Shown here: piece after piece, positions 34,864 to 46,726 of the stretch | Numbering within the stretch: position 1 is the stretch's first letter | Layout of the letters: every line of letters begins with the position of its first letter | From: a bacterium | GTDB lineage: Bacteria; T1Sed10-126 | Direction: 5' to 3' | DNA length: 64,000 bases | Assembly (NCBI GenBank): GCA_003554945.1 | Contig: PWHN01000050.1 | Coordinates: forward strand, 1 to 64,000 | The notes under the pieces: model-generated | Seen by the model: only the letters and a program-made list of their open reading frames with translations | The model's database searches: none | What the model was told of the DNA's origin: nothing | Position numbers and translations under genes: made by a program

Positions 34864-37800
34864 TTAGGCCGAGGACGCCTCATCCTCAGCGGCCTCTTCA
34901 GCTTCGCTGGCCGCCTGGCGTGTATAAGACCGGGCCTTGTCCACGACTTCGCGCAGGTCTTTCTTGAACATGTCGCGATAAGTGTAATAGCCGGTTCCGG
35001 CCGGAATTAAGTGACCGGTAATAACATTTTCTTTCAACCCTTTAAGCTCGTCAACCTGACCGCGGGCAGCAGCGTCGGACAACACTCGCTTAGTATCCTG
35101 GAAGCTGGCCGACGAAATGAAGCTGTCGGTTCCGAGAGAAGCTTTTGTTATTCCCTGTAGAACAGGTGTAAAAGAGGCCGGCTCGCCACCATCTTCGGCT
35201 ATTGTCTGGTTTATGCGCGAAAGACGATAACGATCGACCAGCTCGCCGGGCAGATACTGCGTGTCACCGGAAGAGGTAATCATTACGCGACGCACCATCT
35301 GACGAACTATAAGTTCAATGTGCTTGTCATTTATAGCTACGCCCTGCTGACAATAAACCGTCTGAATTTCCCGGACAAGATAATTTTGAAGCGCACGGAC
35401 CCCTTTGATCCTGAGCAGGTCGTGAGGATTTATATAGCCCTCAGTCAGAGGCGTGCCCTCCTCAATAGTCTCTCCGTCCCGGACCCGAACGTGAACGCCG
35501 GGTTTGATTCTATAAGATTTTGAATCCTCAGTTTCAGGATTGGTTATCTGAACAGTCCGAATACCTTTTTCCTCACGTTTTTCGGGTTTAATAAATTCGA
35601 CCACGCCCGAAATTTCAGCTATATCAGCGCTCTGCTTAGTTCGCTTACGGGCCTCAAACAGGTCTTCCACCCGGGGCAAACCACCGGTGATGTCTTTCGT
35701 TTCAGCGGCTTCTTTAGGCATTTTGGCCAGAACCTGACCGGACTGAACTTCCTCGCCGTCTTCGACGACAAGAATGGCATCATAGGGAAGATCGTAACGG
35801 CGGGTTGCCTTCTTTCCTTTACGTTTCAGGACAATGCTGGGGAACATTTTCCCCTGTTTGTCCTCGACGATTACATTGTTAATAAGTCCGGTAGTTTCAT
35901 CAACTTCCTCCGACAACGTCCGGCCAACTTCAACGTCACGTAGATTTACTTCCCCGTCAAACTCAGCAATAATCAATTCGTTATAGGGGTCAATCTCAAC
36001 ATATCGTTCGCCAGACCGCACAACATCGCCAGGGTCAACCAGCACTTGCGAACCAATGTCAAGACTGATCGCATAATCCGAACCAAGCACCCTTAAGGCA
36101 TCTTCCTGGAGCATAACCACACCTTCGGAGCTGGCACAGACTTCTTGTTCGCCGTCTTCACCGTGATAAACAGCAATCTGGTCGCCTTCATAGACCCAGA
36201 GTCCTTCAAAAACAACCGGTTCAATCTCGCCTTCTTCAGGTTCAAGAGAAATTTCCTGCTGGATCTTGCGAACTCTCATCTCCGATTCCGCCAGCGCCAC
36301 CAGCTCCTCTTCACCGTCAGCACGTGTATACTCGACGGCATTCTCCGGAACAGATTCAACAAATATGTCATTCTCAGCTTCCACAGCATGTTCCCCACCA
36401 CCGGCGGCCGTCCCTCCGGTGTGGAAGGTTCTCATGGTTAGCTGGGTTCCCGGTTCGCCAATTGATTCGGCGGCAATTATTCCAACCGGCTCGCCAATAT
36501 CAACCATTTTCCGTGTCGACAGGTCACGCCCGTAACAACGAGCACAGACACCATCTTCGGATTCACAGGTGAGTAAACTTCTGATCTTGATTGAATCGAA
36601 CCCGCAATCTTCTATTCTGCGGGCCTGTGGCTCCTCGATCATCTCATCCTCAGCGACAATCAGCTCACCCGTTTGGGGATGTTTTATGTCTTCGCGAGCA
36701 ATTCGCCCGAGAATTCTATCATACAGATTCTCAAGGATTTCATCACTGGAGCGGATCGGGCCGATTTCAACTCCTTGCAGAGTTTCACAATCTTCCTCAA
36801 CAATCCGACAACTCTGTGCGACGTCAGCAAGCCGGCGAGTCAGGTAGCCGGCATCAGCCGTCTTCAGAGCAGTGTCAGCCAAACCTTTTCTGGCACCGTG
36901 AGTTGAGATGAAGTATTCCATCACAGAAAGCCCCTCACGAAAGCTTGACTTAATCGGAAGCTCAATAATCTTACCACTGGGTTTTGCCATGAGCCCGCGC
37001 ATGCCGGCAAGCTGCCTGAGCTGTTCCTCGGAGCCCCGAGCTCCAGAATTTGCCATCATGTAAACGGGATTGAGACCGTCCTGGTCGTCGCTCATCTCTT
37101 CTAATAACGCATCACTAACATCTTGAGTGATTTGGTGCCAAACGTTAATAACCCGGTTGTATTTTTCTTCTGCAACCAGCTCCCCGGCTTCATACTGATC
37201 ATTAATCTCCTCAACCTGCTTGTCGCCCTGTTCGATCAACCTTTTCTTTTCAGGTATCTCAAACATGTCCTGGTAACCAATCGAACAGCCCATTAAAGTC
37301 GACTCGTGGTAACCCACCTCTTTAAAGTCGTCCAGCATATGAACTGCTCTGTAGGTTCCTTCCTCCTCGACAACTTCAGCAACAAGATCGGCAAGTCTCC
37401 CCTCATTAAATTCATAGTTACGATACCCGAAACTGTCGGGTAGAATTTCGTTAAAAAAGACACGACCCGGAGTCGTAACATATTTTTCTCCGTAAATTCG
37501 GTAAATAATCGGGGTGTGTAGACCAACCCGCCCCTCTTCATAGGCCCATTTTACCTGGCTGGATTGAGAAAACTTGTGTTCTAGTTCTTGAAGTTCATCC
37601 AGATCTACATCGTAAGGTTCACGGGTCAGGTAGTTCAGCCCGATAACCATGTCCTGAGTTGGAACACTAACAGCTCCACCGTGGGCCGGCGAGAGCAAAT
37701 TATTGGTGCTGAGCATCAGAACGCGAGCCTCAATTTGAGCCGTTTTGGAAAGTGGCACGTGAACAGCCATCTGGTCGCCATCAAAGTCAGCATTAAAAGG

Positions 37801-39258
37801 CGGACAGGCGAGCGGATGCAGACGAATAGAATGACCTTCAGTAAGAACTGGTTCATAGGCCTGTATTCCCAGCCTGTGAAGAGTGGGCGCACGGTTTATC
37901 ATAACCGGGTGGCCCTTGATTACCTCTTCAAGAGCGTCCCAGACTTCAGGTTCTTCCCGCTCAATCATTTTTTTGGCCGACTTAATGCTGGAAGCGACGT
38001 TATCATTGACCAGCCGCTGCATAATAAATGGTTTGAAGAGCTCAACGGCCATTTTCTTAGGCAAACCACACTGGTTAAATTTCAGTTCCGGACCGTTAAC
38101 AATTACTGCACGACCCGAGTAATCTACCCGTTTCCCAAGTAGATTCTGGCGGAATCGACCTTGCTTACCTTTAAGCAAATCTGTTAGAGATTTGAGAGGA
38201 CGATTGTTTGGTCCGCGAACGGGACGTTCAACCCGCGAATTATCAATGAGAGAATCAACAGCTTCCTGAAGCATTCGCTTTTCATTACGAATAATAATGT
38301 CAGGAGTCCGCAATTCCATCAATTTTTTTAACCGGTTGTTTCGATTAATCACACGCCGATAGAGGTCATTGACATCCGAAGTTGCAAAACGACCGCGCTC
38401 GAGCTGGATCATCGGCCTTAAGTCGGGTGGCAGGACCGGTAGAACTTCAAGCGTCATATTGTTAGGATCTAATCCAGAGTCGTAAAACCCTTTCAAAGCC
38501 CGGAGTCGGCGAATAAGTTTCCTGTTTTTCTGCTTGATTTTAGTCCGACCGCGCGAACTTTTTTTCTGAAGCTCAAGCTCCTCTTCAATAGCTTTTATTT
38601 CCGCTTCAAGATCAAGATCATCAAGCAGATACTGTATAGCTTCCGCGCCCATGTCAGCTTTAAAACGGTTGCTATACTCCTCCCGGGCACGTTGATACTC
38701 CTGTTCACTCAATAGCTCCTTCTGTTTTAACTCAGTATCGCCGGGATCGAGAACAGCATAACTTTCAAAGTAAACAATCTTTTCCAGGTCCTTAATACGC
38801 ATGTCTAAAACTAAACTTAACTTAGAGGGGATCCCCTTGAGAAACCAGATGTGAGTCACCGGAGACATCAGGTTGATGTGGCCCATACGAACGCGGCGAA
38901 CTTTAGAACGCGAAATTTCTACACCACATTTATCACAGACCACACCGGCATATTTTTTACTCTTATATTTACCACAGAAACACTCCCAATCCCTTGTCGG
39001 CCCAAAAATCTTTTCGCAGAACAGGCCGCCCCGTTCAGGACGCAGGGAGCGATAATTTATGGTTTCAGGCTCCTCAACTTCGCCGCTTGAAATATCAAGC
39101 ACACGGTCGGGAGCCATCAAACCAATACTAATATGATCGAACTCGGAGAAAAAATCGTCAGCATAAGCTCCAGAGTCGTCGCTGTCTCCAAGCAGTCCGC
39201 TGTCCGTTAACTGGCTACTTCCGATTGTCTCCGCATCGGATTGTGATTCTTTAGCCAA
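34864..39258 (-). CDS. rpoC: RNA polymerase beta-prime subunit
   Basis: 1464 residues. The active-site motif NADFDGDQM holds the catalytic Mg. The N-terminal zinc finger (CFCG...CDKC) and second cluster (C...C-ARCYGRD) are present, along with the trigger loop and bridge helix region [16 protein letters not shown]. About 35 acidic residues precede the conserved start ([15 protein letters not shown]), and the C-terminus ends with an acidic tail ([14 protein letters not shown]). Large relative to ~1200 in Bacillus, owing to insertions in the C-terminal third. Confidence 0.97.
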   Translation of the reverse strand: MAKESQSDAETIGSSQLTDSGLLGDSDDSGAYADDFFSEFDHISIGLMAPDRVLDISSGEVEEPETINYRSLRPERGGLFCEKIFGPTRDWECFCGKYKSKKYAGVVCDKCGVEISRSKVRRVRMGHINLMSPVTHIWFLKGIPSKLSLVLDMRIKDLEKIVYFESYAVLDPGDTELKQKELLSEQEYQRAREEYSNRFKADMGAEAIQYLLDDLDLEAEIKAIEEELELQKKSSRGRTKIKQKNRKLIRRLRALKGFYDSGLDPNNMTLEVLPVLPPDLRPMIQLERGRFATSDVNDLYRRVINRNNRLKKLMELRTPDIIIRNEKRMLQEAVDSLIDNSRVERPVRGPNNRPLKSLTDLLKGKQGRFRQNLLGKRVDYSGRAVIVNGPELKFNQCGLPKKMAVELFKPFIMQRLVNDNVASSIKSAKKMIEREEPEVWDALEEVIKGHPVMINRAPTLHRLGIQAYEPVLTEGHSIRLHPLACPPFNADFDGDQMAVHVPLSKTAQIEARVLMLSTNNLLSPAHGGAVSVPTQDMVIGLNYLTREPYDVDLDELQELEHKFSQSSQVKWAYEEGRVGLHTPIIYRIYGEKYVTTPGRVFFNEILPDSFGYRNYEFNEGRLADLVAEVVEEEGTYRAVHMLDDFKEVGYHESTLMGCSIGYQDMFEIPEKKRLIEQGDKQVEEINDQYEAGELVAEEKYNRVINVWHQITQDVSDALLEEMSDDQDGLNPVYMMANSGARGSEEQLRQLAGMRGLMAKPSGKIIELPIKSSFREGLSVMEYFISTHGARKGLADTALKTADAGYLTRRLADVAQSCRIVEEDCETLQGVEIGPIRSSDEILENLYDRILGRIAREDIKHPQTGELIVAEDEMIEEPQARRIEDCGFDSIKIRSLLTCESEDGVCARCYGRDLSTRKMVDIGEPVGIIAAESIGEPGTQLTMRTFHTGGTAAGGGEHAVEAENDIFVESVPENAVEYTRADGEEELVALAESEMRVRKIQQEISLEPEEGEIEPVVFEGLWVYEGDQIAVYHGEDGEQEVCASSEGVVMLQEDALRVLGSDYAISLDIGSQVLVDPGDVVRSGERYVEIDPYNELIIAEFDGEVNLRDVEVGRTLSEEVDETTGLINNVIVEDKQGKMFPSIVLKRKGKKATRRYDLPYDAILVVEDGEEVQSGQVLAKMPKEAAETKDITGGLPRVEDLFEARKRTKQSADIAEISGVVEFIKPEKREEKGIRTVQITNPETEDSKSYRIKPGVHVRVRDGETIEEGTPLTEGYINPHDLLRIKGVRALQNYLVREIQTVYCQQGVAINDKHIELIVRQMVRRVMITSSGDTQYLPGELVDRYRLSRINQTIAEDGGEPASFTPVLQGITKASLGTDSFISSASFQDTKRVLSDAAARGQVDELKGLKENVITGHLIPAGTGYYTYRDMFKKDLREVVDKARSYTRQAASEAEEAAEDEASSA

Positions 39259-39283
39259 GGTAAAACACCTCTAAATTAGATTA

Positions 39284-42200
39284 TTATTCAGTGACCATTT
39301 CATCGATATTAAGCTCGCGATCTTTTTCGTCAAAGACACGAATGTCCAGCCCCAGACCCTGCATTTCCTTCAACAGAACGTTAAAGGACTCGGGCACCCC
39401 GGGGACGAAACTCTCTTCGCCTTTGACAATAGACGCGTATGTTCGTGAACGCCCACTCACATCGTCACTTTTTACCGTAAGAAATTCGCGTAACGTATGA
39501 GCAGCTCCATATGCTTCAAGCGCCCAAACTTCCATTTCCCCTAATCGCTGACCGCCAAACTGAGCTTTACCACCAAGCGGTTGCTGCGTAACCAGGGAGT
39601 ATGGTCCAATAGAGCGGGCGTGCACTTTGTCTTCGGCAAGATGTTCAAGTTTCATAATATGCATGTTGCCGATTGTAACTTTTTGATCAAAATAATCGCC
39701 TGTGCGACCGTCGCGAAGGGGAACTTTGCCATCGCGTGGGTAGCCTGCTTCTTCAAGAATATCAGCGATATCTTCGTCAGTTGGGCCTTCAAATACGGGC
39801 GCGATTACCCTGTACCCAAGTTCCTCCAGGGCCAGTGTCAGGTGAGTTTCAAGGACCTGGCCAAGGTTCATCCGACTGGGAACACCGAGTGGATTAAGCA
39901 CTACATCCACCGGCTCACCCGCTTCAGTAAACGGCATGTCTTCTTTGGGGAGAATTTTAGATATTACCCCTTTGTTACCGTGCCGACCGGCTAATTTGTC
40001 ACCAACACCAATTTTACGCTTGTCAGCGACATAAACCTTAACTTTCTTCTCAACTCCCGCTTCTAAATCGTCGTTGTTCTCACGACTGAACTCTTTAACA
40101 TCCACAACTACACCTTTTGTTCCGTGTGGCACCGTTAAAGAGGTGTCCTTAACATCTTTGGCTTTTTCGCCAAAAATAGAATGGAGAAGCTTATACTCAG
40201 GCGAGAGATCTACATGACTCTTTGGCGTTACCTTACCAACCAGCAAATCACCGGGTTCAACATAACTTCCAATTTTTATTATCCCTTCGTCGTCAAGATC
40301 ACGCAGGGCCTGCTTGCTCTGGCTGGGAATATCGCGGGTAATTTCTTCTTTACCCACTTTAGTCTCACGCGCAGCTATTTCAAGTTCTTCGATATGAATC
40401 GAAGTGAATACATCCTCAGTAACCAGCCGTTCAGAGACAAGAATAGCGTCCTCAAAGTTATAACCTTCCCAGGGCATGAAAGCAACTTTAACGTCGCGAC
40501 CAAGGGCAAGTTCGCCCTGGCTTGTTGCCGGGCCGTCTGCCAGAACCGAACCGGCCTCAACCTTATCTCCAATGTCAACTATGGGAGTCTGATTAAAGCA
40601 CATCCCCTGATTCGAACGTTTATATTTCATCAAGGGATAAATATCTATCCGGTTTTCACCGGCCTCAGCAATTATCTCTCCTGTTTGTTTATCAATCTGG
40701 TCTTCCTCTAACTCTTCATCAACTTCAACCCAGATCCGGCGTGAGTCACACTTTACAACCTCACCGTCGCGCTGCGCCACAACAACAGATCCACTGTCAC
40801 GAGCAGCTTTTCCTTCTACTCCAGTAGCAACCATAGATCGCTTCGTATTGACCAACGGAACCGCTTGACGCTGCATGTTTGAACCCATCAGCGCCCGATT
40901 GGCGTCATCATTTTCGAGAAATGGAATGCAGGAGGTAGAGATACTGACAATCTGCCGCGGCGATACGTCAATATAATCAATTTCGCCACGGTGAACAAGT
41001 TCAAACTCATCGGCGCTCCTGGCTCTAATTAGCTCTTTAGTAAACTCACCTTTATCATTAGTTTCAGTTCCAGCAGCGGCTATATTCGCCTGGTCCTCCT
41101 CATCAGCGTCCAGAAAGACTATCTCATCTGTAACCTTACCATCTTTCACAACCCGGTACGGGGTTTCAAGAAAACCCAGATCATTGACGCGGGCAAAAGT
41201 GGCCAGACTAACAATCAATCCAATATTCGGTCCCTCAGGAGTTTCAATAGGACATATGCGGCCATAATGTGTGTGGTGGACGTCACGGACATCAAACCCG
41301 GCTCTTTCCCGGGAAAGACCGCCCGGACCAAGCGCCGACAGACGACGCTTATGAGTGAGCTCGTCAAGCGGGTTTGTCTGATCCATAAACTGGCTCAGTG
41401 AGCCAGTTCCAAAAAACTCCTGCAAATCCGCAGTGAGCGGCTTGATGTTAATCAAGCGGGCCGGGGTTGGCCGCTCATCGTCTTGAACGTGCATATTGAG
41501 TTTGTCTTCAATACTGCGTTCAACGCGGCTTAAACCAGTTTTAGTCTGTTGATAAAGAAGCTCACCTATGGTCCTCACGCGTCGGTTTGAAAGGTGATCA
41601 ATGTCGTCAATCTCACCGTCACCGTCAGCTATCTTTATGAAATACTCAAAAATAGCAAGTATATCCTCGGGGGAAAGGGTTCGTTCCTGGAGGTCTTCCT
41701 CCTCTAATCCTTTATGCCCCAGCTTTTTGTTTATTTTGAAGCGTCCCACCCGTTCAAGATCAATTCGATCTTCATCAAAAAAAGCTCCATAAATATATTC
41801 ACGGGCGTTTTCAACGCTGTATGGGTCATTAGGCCGAAGTAACTTAAACAATCGTTTGAAGGCCTCGTCCGGCTCGGTTGTCGGGTCTTTGGCCAGAGTA
41901 TTTAAGATGACCGGATTGATCTGATCTTCGCGATCTACAATCTTAATCTCATCGTAACCCAGATCCTGCATATCTCGAACAACTTTTTTGTCAATTCGCT
42001 GTCCTGCAGGATGGACAATATTATACTGAGGACCGGTTTCCTCTTCCTCTTCTTCAGCCTCCCCCTCTTCTTCGGCTTCATCTTCCTCGACTGTTTCCGT
42101 CTCCACAACTTCTTCCAGTATAGGTTCGGCAAGATACTCAAAAATTAACGAGTCACCGCCATCAACCGAAACAACTTTTGTGTCGTAAAAATGTTCAACT

Positions 42201-42865
42201 ATGTCTTCGTTCGTCGGCATTATGTAATCCGACTCGGGATCCTCGGGATCTTCAGGGAGAATACGCAGGAAGGTAGTCGATTCAATACGCCGCTCACGGT
42301 CTATACTAATTTTCATGCGGTGGCGCGCATCAATATCAATAGTTACCCAGGTTCCTATGTAAGGAACAATTTTACAGGTAAATCGTTCCTTAGAATCGTC
42401 GTAATCGTAAATTACACCTGGCGAACGAATAAGTTGACTGGTAATTATACGCTCGGTGCCATTAACAACGAACGATCCCGTAGGAGTCATATAAGGGTAA
42501 TCACCAAGAAAGACGTCCTCTTCGATTATCTCGCCGGTATCCTTAAAAATCAGTCGCATACGTGCCGTGATGGGTACGGAGTAAGTAATTCCTCGTTCCT
42601 TACACTCCTGTGGAGTATGCTCGACTTCACCTACTTCATATTGCTCGTATTCAAGGGAGATTTCGTCATTTTCGATTGGGAAGGTGGACTGCAGAGCATC
42701 TTCAAAACCCTGTCTTTTGCGCTCCTCAGGAGCAACGTCCGGCTGTAGAAACCAGTCGTAATGTCGCCGCTGAATACGCAACAGATCGCCTTCCTCATGT
42801 ACTTCCTCCAGAGAACTAAAATCGAGAACGTCCTCACCTTCGCGCTTCCACTGGTCAATTACCAT
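39284..42865 (-). CDS. rpoB: RNA polymerase beta subunit with an acidic insertion
   Basis: 1193 residues. The rifampicin pocket [20 protein letters not shown] then [17 protein letters not shown] is wild type. The catalytic region [14 protein letters not shown] and the C-terminal [14 protein letters not shown] are intact. Residues about 250-277 are an insertion of nearly pure Glu ([17 protein letters not shown]) in the lobe region. It follows rplL by 99 bases, with an imperfect hairpin (GGATATATCC...GGATATTATTCC) in the gap, and precedes rpoC by 25. Confidence 0.97.
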   Translation of the reverse strand: MVIDQWKREGEDVLDFSSLEEVHEEGDLLRIQRRHYDWFLQPDVAPEERKRQGFEDALQSTFPIENDEISLEYEQYEVGEVEHTPQECKERGITYSVPITARMRLIFKDTGEIIEEDVFLGDYPYMTPTGSFVVNGTERIITSQLIRSPGVIYDYDDSKERFTCKIVPYIGTWVTIDIDARHRMKISIDRERRIESTTFLRILPEDPEDPESDYIMPTNEDIVEHFYDTKVVSVDGGDSLIFEYLAEPILEEVVETETVEEDEAEEEGEAEEEEEETGPQYNIVHPAGQRIDKKVVRDMQDLGYDEIKIVDREDQINPVILNTLAKDPTTEPDEAFKRLFKLLRPNDPYSVENAREYIYGAFFDEDRIDLERVGRFKINKKLGHKGLEEEDLQERTLSPEDILAIFEYFIKIADGDGEIDDIDHLSNRRVRTIGELLYQQTKTGLSRVERSIEDKLNMHVQDDERPTPARLINIKPLTADLQEFFGTGSLSQFMDQTNPLDELTHKRRLSALGPGGLSRERAGFDVRDVHHTHYGRICPIETPEGPNIGLIVSLATFARVNDLGFLETPYRVVKDGKVTDEIVFLDADEEDQANIAAAGTETNDKGEFTKELIRARSADEFELVHRGEIDYIDVSPRQIVSISTSCIPFLENDDANRALMGSNMQRQAVPLVNTKRSMVATGVEGKAARDSGSVVVAQRDGEVVKCDSRRIWVEVDEELEEDQIDKQTGEIIAEAGENRIDIYPLMKYKRSNQGMCFNQTPIVDIGDKVEAGSVLADGPATSQGELALGRDVKVAFMPWEGYNFEDAILVSERLVTEDVFTSIHIEELEIAARETKVGKEEITRDIPSQSKQALRDLDDEGIIKIGSYVEPGDLLVGKVTPKSHVDLSPEYKLLHSIFGEKAKDVKDTSLTVPHGTKGVVVDVKEFSRENNDDLEAGVEKKVKVYVADKRKIGVGDKLAGRHGNKGVISKILPKEDMPFTEAGEPVDVVLNPLGVPSRMNLGQVLETHLTLALEELGYRVIAPVFEGPTDEDIADILEEAGYPRDGKVPLRDGRTGDYFDQKVTIGNMHIMKLEHLAEDKVHARSIGPYSLVTQQPLGGKAQFGGQRLGEMEVWALEAYGAAHTLREFLTVKSDDVSGRSRTYASIVKGEESFVPGVPESFNVLLKEMQGLGLDIRVFDEKDRELNIDEMVTE

Positions 42866-42964
42866 ACTACGTAACCTCCTACGGGTACACAGGAATAATA
42901 TCCAACCATGGATATATCCTGATTATTAATCTGAGTCCGTTTACAGCCAGGCCAACAACCTGTG

Positions 42965-43360
42965 TTACTTAAGTTCAACCGTGGCGCCGGCGGCCTCAAG
43001 CTGTTCTTTAATTTCTTCGGCGTCCTCGCGAGCGAGACTTTCTTTAACTGCGTTGGGGGCTTCCTCAACGAGCTGTTTAGCCTCTTTTAGGCCGAGGTCC
43101 GTAATAGCACGCACCTCTTTAATAACCTGGATCTTGCTGTCGCCAAAATCAGCGAGAACGACGTCAACCATGCTGTCACCTTCGTCTTCTTCTTCGTCGG
43201 CTCCAGCCGCTGGTACCGCTGCAACAGCACCTGCCATCGCTCCGGCTTCAACATCAAATCGTTCTTCAATTTCTTCCACGAGTTCAGACAGTTCTAAAAC
43301 TGTCATCTCCTCAATAGAATCAATAATTTCATCTTTACTCAACGTAGCCATCAAACTCAC
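42965..43360 (-). CDS. rplL: 50S ribosomal protein L7/L12
   Basis: 131 residues. The N-terminal dimer helix ([19 protein letters not shown]), an Ala-rich hinge and the C-terminal domain with [21 protein letters not shown] are clear. It forms the flexible stalk that recruits translation GTPases and docks on L10. Start overlaps the rplJ stop by 4 bases, the usual coupling. Confidence 0.96.
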   Translation of the reverse strand: MSLMATLSKDEIIDSIEEMTVLELSELVEEIEERFDVEAGAMAGAVAAVPAAGADEEEDEGDSMVDVVLADFGDSKIQVIKEVRAITDLGLKEAKQLVEEAPNAVKESLAREDAEEIKEQLEAAGATVELK

Positions 43361-44154
43361 TCCTCCTGATCTTCTTTTTGATTTTTAACTTGGTTCAACA
43401 GATTAGTCAATTTAACTATCGGATTCTTCAAATATTGTGCAAGCTTCTGTAGCGGTGAATTAAGCCCCATTGCCACACTGGTTAGCAGTTCGTGGCGCGA
43501 AGGCAACTCCGCTATGCGTTCCATCTCTTCAGCATCAAAAAACTCCCGATCAATAATACCCGCCTTCAACTGAGGATTTTCATACTCTTCCTGAAACTCA
43601 ACAATGACTTCAGCCATGCGACTCAAATTGCTATCCCCAAAAACAATCGCTGTATTTCCTTTCAGAAGAGCATCCACCTTATCCAGTAGACCGTTGCCTT
43701 TTTCCGAAAGCTCCAAACTTTCAGCAGCACTGCCACCGGCAAGTTCTTCAGCCGAGTCCAGTATTTTCTCAGCCATGGCGGGCCCAATCCCGGAGATATC
43801 CTGAAGTCCTTCCTGGCCGGTTTCTATTACCTCAGCAACGCTTTCCAGACCGGCTTCTGCAAGTGTTTCGGCCTTGGACGGGCCAACCCCCTCGAGGTCA
43901 GTTAACTCCGGCGTATCTTCCGATTCGTCAGCAGCGGCCTCCACCGGATCCGAATCGCCCACCTGTGCGAAAGCCCGGCGGGCCAGCCGGTTTTTTACAA
44001 CGTGAAAACTGGCATCGTTTTCATAAAGTTCCCGCCTCAGCTTCTCCGTCTCTTCGACCGTCATCCCTCTAAAATTGGTAAAAACCATGTAACTATTATC
44101 TTCAATCAGGGTCTGTAGTTCTTCAACCCATTCAACTTTTCGCGCTTTTACCAT
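43357..44154 (-). CDS. rplJ: 50S ribosomal protein L10 with an inserted double helix-hairpin-helix domain
   Basis: 265 residues against the usual 165-180. Residues 1-62 ([31 protein letters not shown]) and 151-265 ([14 protein letters not shown], the L12-binding helix near [13 protein letters not shown]) are normal L10. Between them, residues about 66-150 form an acidic linker and two helix-hairpin-helix motifs, [19 protein letters not shown] and [19 protein letters not shown]. This resembles the HhH extension of haloarchaeal L32e. In the ribosome the domain would project from the stalk base. It is in frame, with no sign of degradation. Confidence 0.95.
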   Translation of the reverse strand: MVKARKVEWVEELQTLIEDNSYMVFTNFRGMTVEETEKLRRELYENDASFHVVKNRLARRAFAQVGDSDPVEAAADESEDTPELTDLEGVGPSKAETLAEAGLESVAEVIETGQEGLQDISGIGPAMAEKILDSAEELAGGSAAESLELSEKGNGLLDKVDALLKGNTAIVFGDSNLSRMAEVIVEFQEEYENPQLKAGIIDREFFDAEEMERIAELPSRHELLTSVAMGLNSPLQKLAQYLKNPIVKLTNLLNQVKNQKEDQEE

Positions 44155-44178
44155 CGTCTTTTTACCTCCCTAACTCGG

Positions 44179-44880
44179 TTACGCCAGTTCCCAGGCCGCG
44201 GCGGGATCAATCTCTATCCCCGGCGACATGGAGGAGGCCAGCGTAATGGAATCTATGTATTGCCCGCGTGAAATTCCGGGCGGTTTTTCTTCAATAACAA
44301 ATTTAAGGACAGCTTTCAGGTTGTCAGCCAGAGCAGAATCATCCATCTCATCAGTTCCCACAGGAGCATGAATTATCCCCTGACTGTCGTTACGAAGCTC
44401 GACCTGCCCTTGCTTTATTTTTTCAACAGCATCAGCCACATCGAAAGTAACGGTACCGGCCTTGTTGTTCGGCATTAGCCCTCGAGGACCCAACACAGGT
44501 CCCAATTGACCAACCTCACCCATCATATCTGGTGTTGCAACAGCCGCGTCAAAATCAAGCCAGCCGTCTGCAACCTTTTCAATCAGTTCTTCGTCACCGA
44601 CAACGTCGGCGCCAGCATCCTCGGCCTCTTTCTGTTTCTCACCGGAAGCAAATATAATCACTTTTGTTTCCTGACCGGTTCCGGCGGGCAAAACAATAGA
44701 CCTACGTATTTGCTGATCTGCCTGAGTCGGGTCAATGTTCAACTTGACGTGACACTCGATGGTTTCAACAAAGTTGGCCGTCGCTGCCTCTTTGACCGCT
44801 TCAATTCCAGCCTCAACACCCAGCCGGTCCGCGGACATTTGCTCTTTCAAATCAACGTATCTTTTGCTTCTAACAGTCAT
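44179..44880 (-). CDS. rplA: 50S ribosomal protein L1
   Basis: 233 residues. [20 protein letters not shown]-like [19 protein letters not shown] and [18 protein letters not shown] are the L1 hallmarks. It forms the mobile stalk at the E site and in many bacteria represses rplKA. Start overlaps rplK by 4 bases. Confidence 0.96.
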   Translation of the reverse strand: MTVRSKRYVDLKEQMSADRLGVEAGIEAVKEAATANFVETIECHVKLNIDPTQADQQIRRSIVLPAGTGQETKVIIFASGEKQKEAEDAGADVVGDEELIEKVADGWLDFDAAVATPDMMGEVGQLGPVLGPRGLMPNNKAGTVTFDVADAVEKIKQGQVELRNDSQGIIHAPVGTDEMDDSALADNLKAVLKFVIEEKPPGISRGQYIDSITLASSMSPGIEIDPAAAWELA

Positions 44881-45335
44881 GCTGCATCACCTGATTGTCG
44901 ACCTTCGATTTCTATCCCCATGCTGCGAGCAGTTCCGGCTATAATCTTCATGCCCTGCTCGACAGTGTAAGCGTTCAAGTCGGGAAGTTTTGTTTCAGCA
45001 ATATCTTTGAGCTCTTCAGTACTAACGCTACCGACCTTGTTCTTGTTCGGTTCGCCGGAAGCTTTAACCAGTCCTGCCTTCCGTTTGAGCAGAACTGAAG
45101 CCGGTGGAGTTTTAGTTATAAAATCAAAGCTGCGATCCTGATATACAGTTATCTCAACAGGAATGATAATCCCCGGATCAGCGTCCGCAGTTTTTTCATT
45201 AAAAGCGTTGCAGAACTCCATGATATTAATACCATGCTGACCGAGAGCTGGACCAACCGGCGGCGCCGGATCAGCCTGTCCCGCAGGTATTTGAAGTTTA
45301 ATCTGAGCTTCTACTGGTTTTTCTGATTCTGGCAT
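44877..45335 (-). CDS. rplK: 50S ribosomal protein L11
   Basis: 152 residues. [20 protein letters not shown] and the thiostrepton-site region [11 protein letters not shown] identify it. It forms the GTPase centre with 23S rRNA. Slightly longer than usual at both ends, with acidic residues. Confidence 0.96.
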   Translation of the reverse strand: MPESEKPVEAQIKLQIPAGQADPAPPVGPALGQHGINIMEFCNAFNEKTADADPGIIIPVEITVYQDRSFDFITKTPPASVLLKRKAGLVKASGEPNKNKVGSVSTEELKDIAETKLPDLNAYTVEQGMKIIAGTARSMGIEIEGRQSGDAA

Positions 45336-45350
45336 AACAAATCCCTCAAT

Positions 45351-45971
45351 CTATAATTTTTCGGCCTGATCAAAATTTAACTCAACCGGTGTCGAACGAC
45401 CAAACATGTCTACCGACACCTTAATTTTTGCCCGTTCAATGTCAACGTCTTTTACTGTTCCAGTCATCTCTTCCATTGCTCCAGCAATAATACGCACGGT
45501 GGCGCCCGGCTCGAATTTAACCTGCGGCTCAACTCCGCCCATTTCAATCTGCTGCAGCACGTCGCCCATTTCAGTCTGGCGAACTGGAATAGGTTCAAGC
45601 TGTGTTCCCACGAAACCGGTTATACCGCGCGTCTGACGCACAAAATGCCAGTTGTCTTCTGTCATTTTCATTTTAATGAACATGTAGCCGGGGTAAAGCT
45701 GCTTCTCTACTTCCTGCTTCTCACCCTGGCGAATTTCCATAACTTCCTGCGTCGGAACAATCACCCGGTCAATAACATCTGATTTGCCTTCCTCTTCTAC
45801 ACGGTCAAGAAGTCTCTCCCGGGTTTTTTCTTCCTGCCCGGCAAACGTATGCAGGACAAACCAATCCATTTCTTCCTCTTCTTCTGTTGCTTCAGCAACT
45901 TCGGTTTCATCCGCACCGGCATCTTCTTCAACCACGTCTTCGGACGTCACCGGTTCAGTTTCTGCACTCAT
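45351..45971 (-). CDS. nusG: Transcription elongation factor NusG with an acidic N-terminal extension
   Basis: 206 residues. The NGN domain begins at MDWFVLHTFAGQEEKTRERL (residue 35), with YPGYMFIKMKM and TRGITGFVG. The KOW domain is FEPGATVRIIAGAMEEMTG. Residues 1-34 are almost all Glu, Asp, Ala and Val, and are not part of the usual protein. An internal ATG at codon 35 would give the normal length, but the upstream frame is open and has its own plausible start. It couples RNA polymerase to ribosomes or Rho. Confidence 0.95.
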   Translation of the reverse strand: MSAETEPVTSEDVVEEDAGADETEVAEATEEEEEMDWFVLHTFAGQEEKTRERLLDRVEEEGKSDVIDRVIVPTQEVMEIRQGEKQEVEKQLYPGYMFIKMKMTEDNWHFVRQTRGITGFVGTQLEPIPVRQTEMGDVLQQIEMGGVEPQVKFEPGATVRIIAGAMEEMTGTVKDVDIERAKIKVSVDMFGRSTPVELNFDQAEKL

Positions 45972-45992
45972 AAATCATCGCTCCTCATTTTT

Positions 45993-46202
45993 TCACCTGA
46001 ACATCTGCGTCAGATAGACAAACATCTGACCAAAGATAAAATCCAGCAATCCCACGAAGACCATAAAAAATAATGCACAGGCCAGAACAAGCAGGGTTGA
46101 TTCAAAAAGTTTTTTTGAATCAGGCCAATTTATCCGACCGCCCGGCTTAGCTTCCAACCAGACCTCGTGGAAAAATTTTTTCATTTTTTTAAACCAACTC
46201 AA
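45993..46202 (-). CDS. secE: Protein translocase subunit SecE
   Basis: 69 residues with one membrane helix (about 36-60). The amphipathic segment FFHEVWLEAKPGGRINWPDSK-like, read around residue 11, and the following WP pattern are the SecE signature. The start is a TTG at 46202 with GGGTGG upstream. It clamps SecY. The gene order tRNA-Trp-secE-nusG is common; rpmG (L33), often adjacent, is absent. Confidence 0.93.
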   Translation of the reverse strand: MSWFKKMKKFFHEVWLEAKPGGRINWPDSKKLFESTLLVLACALFFMVFVGLLDFIFGQMFVYLTQMFR

Positions 46203-46288
46203 TTTAAACCACCCAACTCATACTTTGACAAAAAAATATCCCCTTCGCCCCGCACCTAATCTAGATCGCCCTTCACTTGTACTTATAA

Positions 46289-46365
46289 TGGCAGGCCCGC
46301 CGGGAGTCGAACCCGGAACCTCCGGATTTGGAATCCGGCGCTCTCCCAGTTCGAGCTACGGACCT
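46289..46365 (-). tRNA. trnW: tRNA-Trp (anticodon CCA), CCA end encoded
   Basis: On the minus strand it starts AGGTCCGTAGCTC. The anticodon loop TTCCAAA on a CCGGA/TCCGG stem gives CCA. The T arm is CCGGGTTCGACTCCCGG and the 3' end CGGGCCTGCCA encodes its own CCA. It lies 86 bases before secE. Confidence 0.95.
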
Positions 46366-46575
46366 TCTATCTATTATCTTATGTTTGATGTGACGTTACC
46401 GGCAGGAGTTTTTCAGACCAATTCTGGTAAGGCCTTGCTTAATCTGCAACCCCTCTGTTAGGTAACCTGCTCGGACAGCTTATTAAACCAGCTTATGAGG
46501 CACATTTTTCCTGCCCAAATATAATAGCTGAATAGTTTAACAAATCAAGAATAAAATAGCAAAGAAAAAATTTAA
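46366..46575. other. Spacer between the two tRNA genes
   Basis: I see no gene here; rpmG was looked for and not found. On the minus strand a weak TTGATT-17-ATTATA pair near 46505-46540 could serve tRNA-Trp. Confidence 0.4.
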
Positions 46576-46649
46576 AGCCGAGGATGGGATTCGAACCCAC
46601 GACCTCATCCTTACCATGGACGCGCTCTACCGGACTGAGCTACCTCGGC
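46576..46649 (-). tRNA. trnT: tRNA-Thr (anticodon GGU), CCA not encoded
   Basis: Starts GCCGAGGTAGCTC on the minus strand. The anticodon loop ATGGTAA on a CGTCC/GGATG stem gives GGT. The T arm is GTGGGTTCGAATCCCAT and the acceptor closes with CCTCGGC. Unlike the neighbouring tRNA-Trp, no CCA follows. Confidence 0.95.
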
Positions 46650-46657
46650 ACAGCGAT

Positions 46658-46685
46658 GTTATATTCTATCTTACCAGGACGTCAA
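46658..46685 (-). promoter_or_regulatory. Promoter of tRNA-Thr (and perhaps tRNA-Trp-secE-nusG)
   Basis: TTGACG (46680-46685), 16 bases, TATAAC (46658-46663) on the minus strand; the -10 element ends 8 bases before the tRNA 5' end. Confidence 0.65.
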
Positions 46686-46726
46686 ATTCAAATAGAACTT
46701 TCCTACCAGGAAAATAATAATTAGTG

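Noticed and set aside
42866-42964. Attenuator between rplL and rpoB
   Set aside because: Only an imperfect A/T-rich hairpin (GGATATATCC...GGATATTATTCC) without a T-run; not strong enough to list as a terminator.
46203-46288. rpmG (L33) between secE and tRNA-Trp
   Set aside because: Too short and no CxxC pattern on either strand, also not found in 46366-46575.
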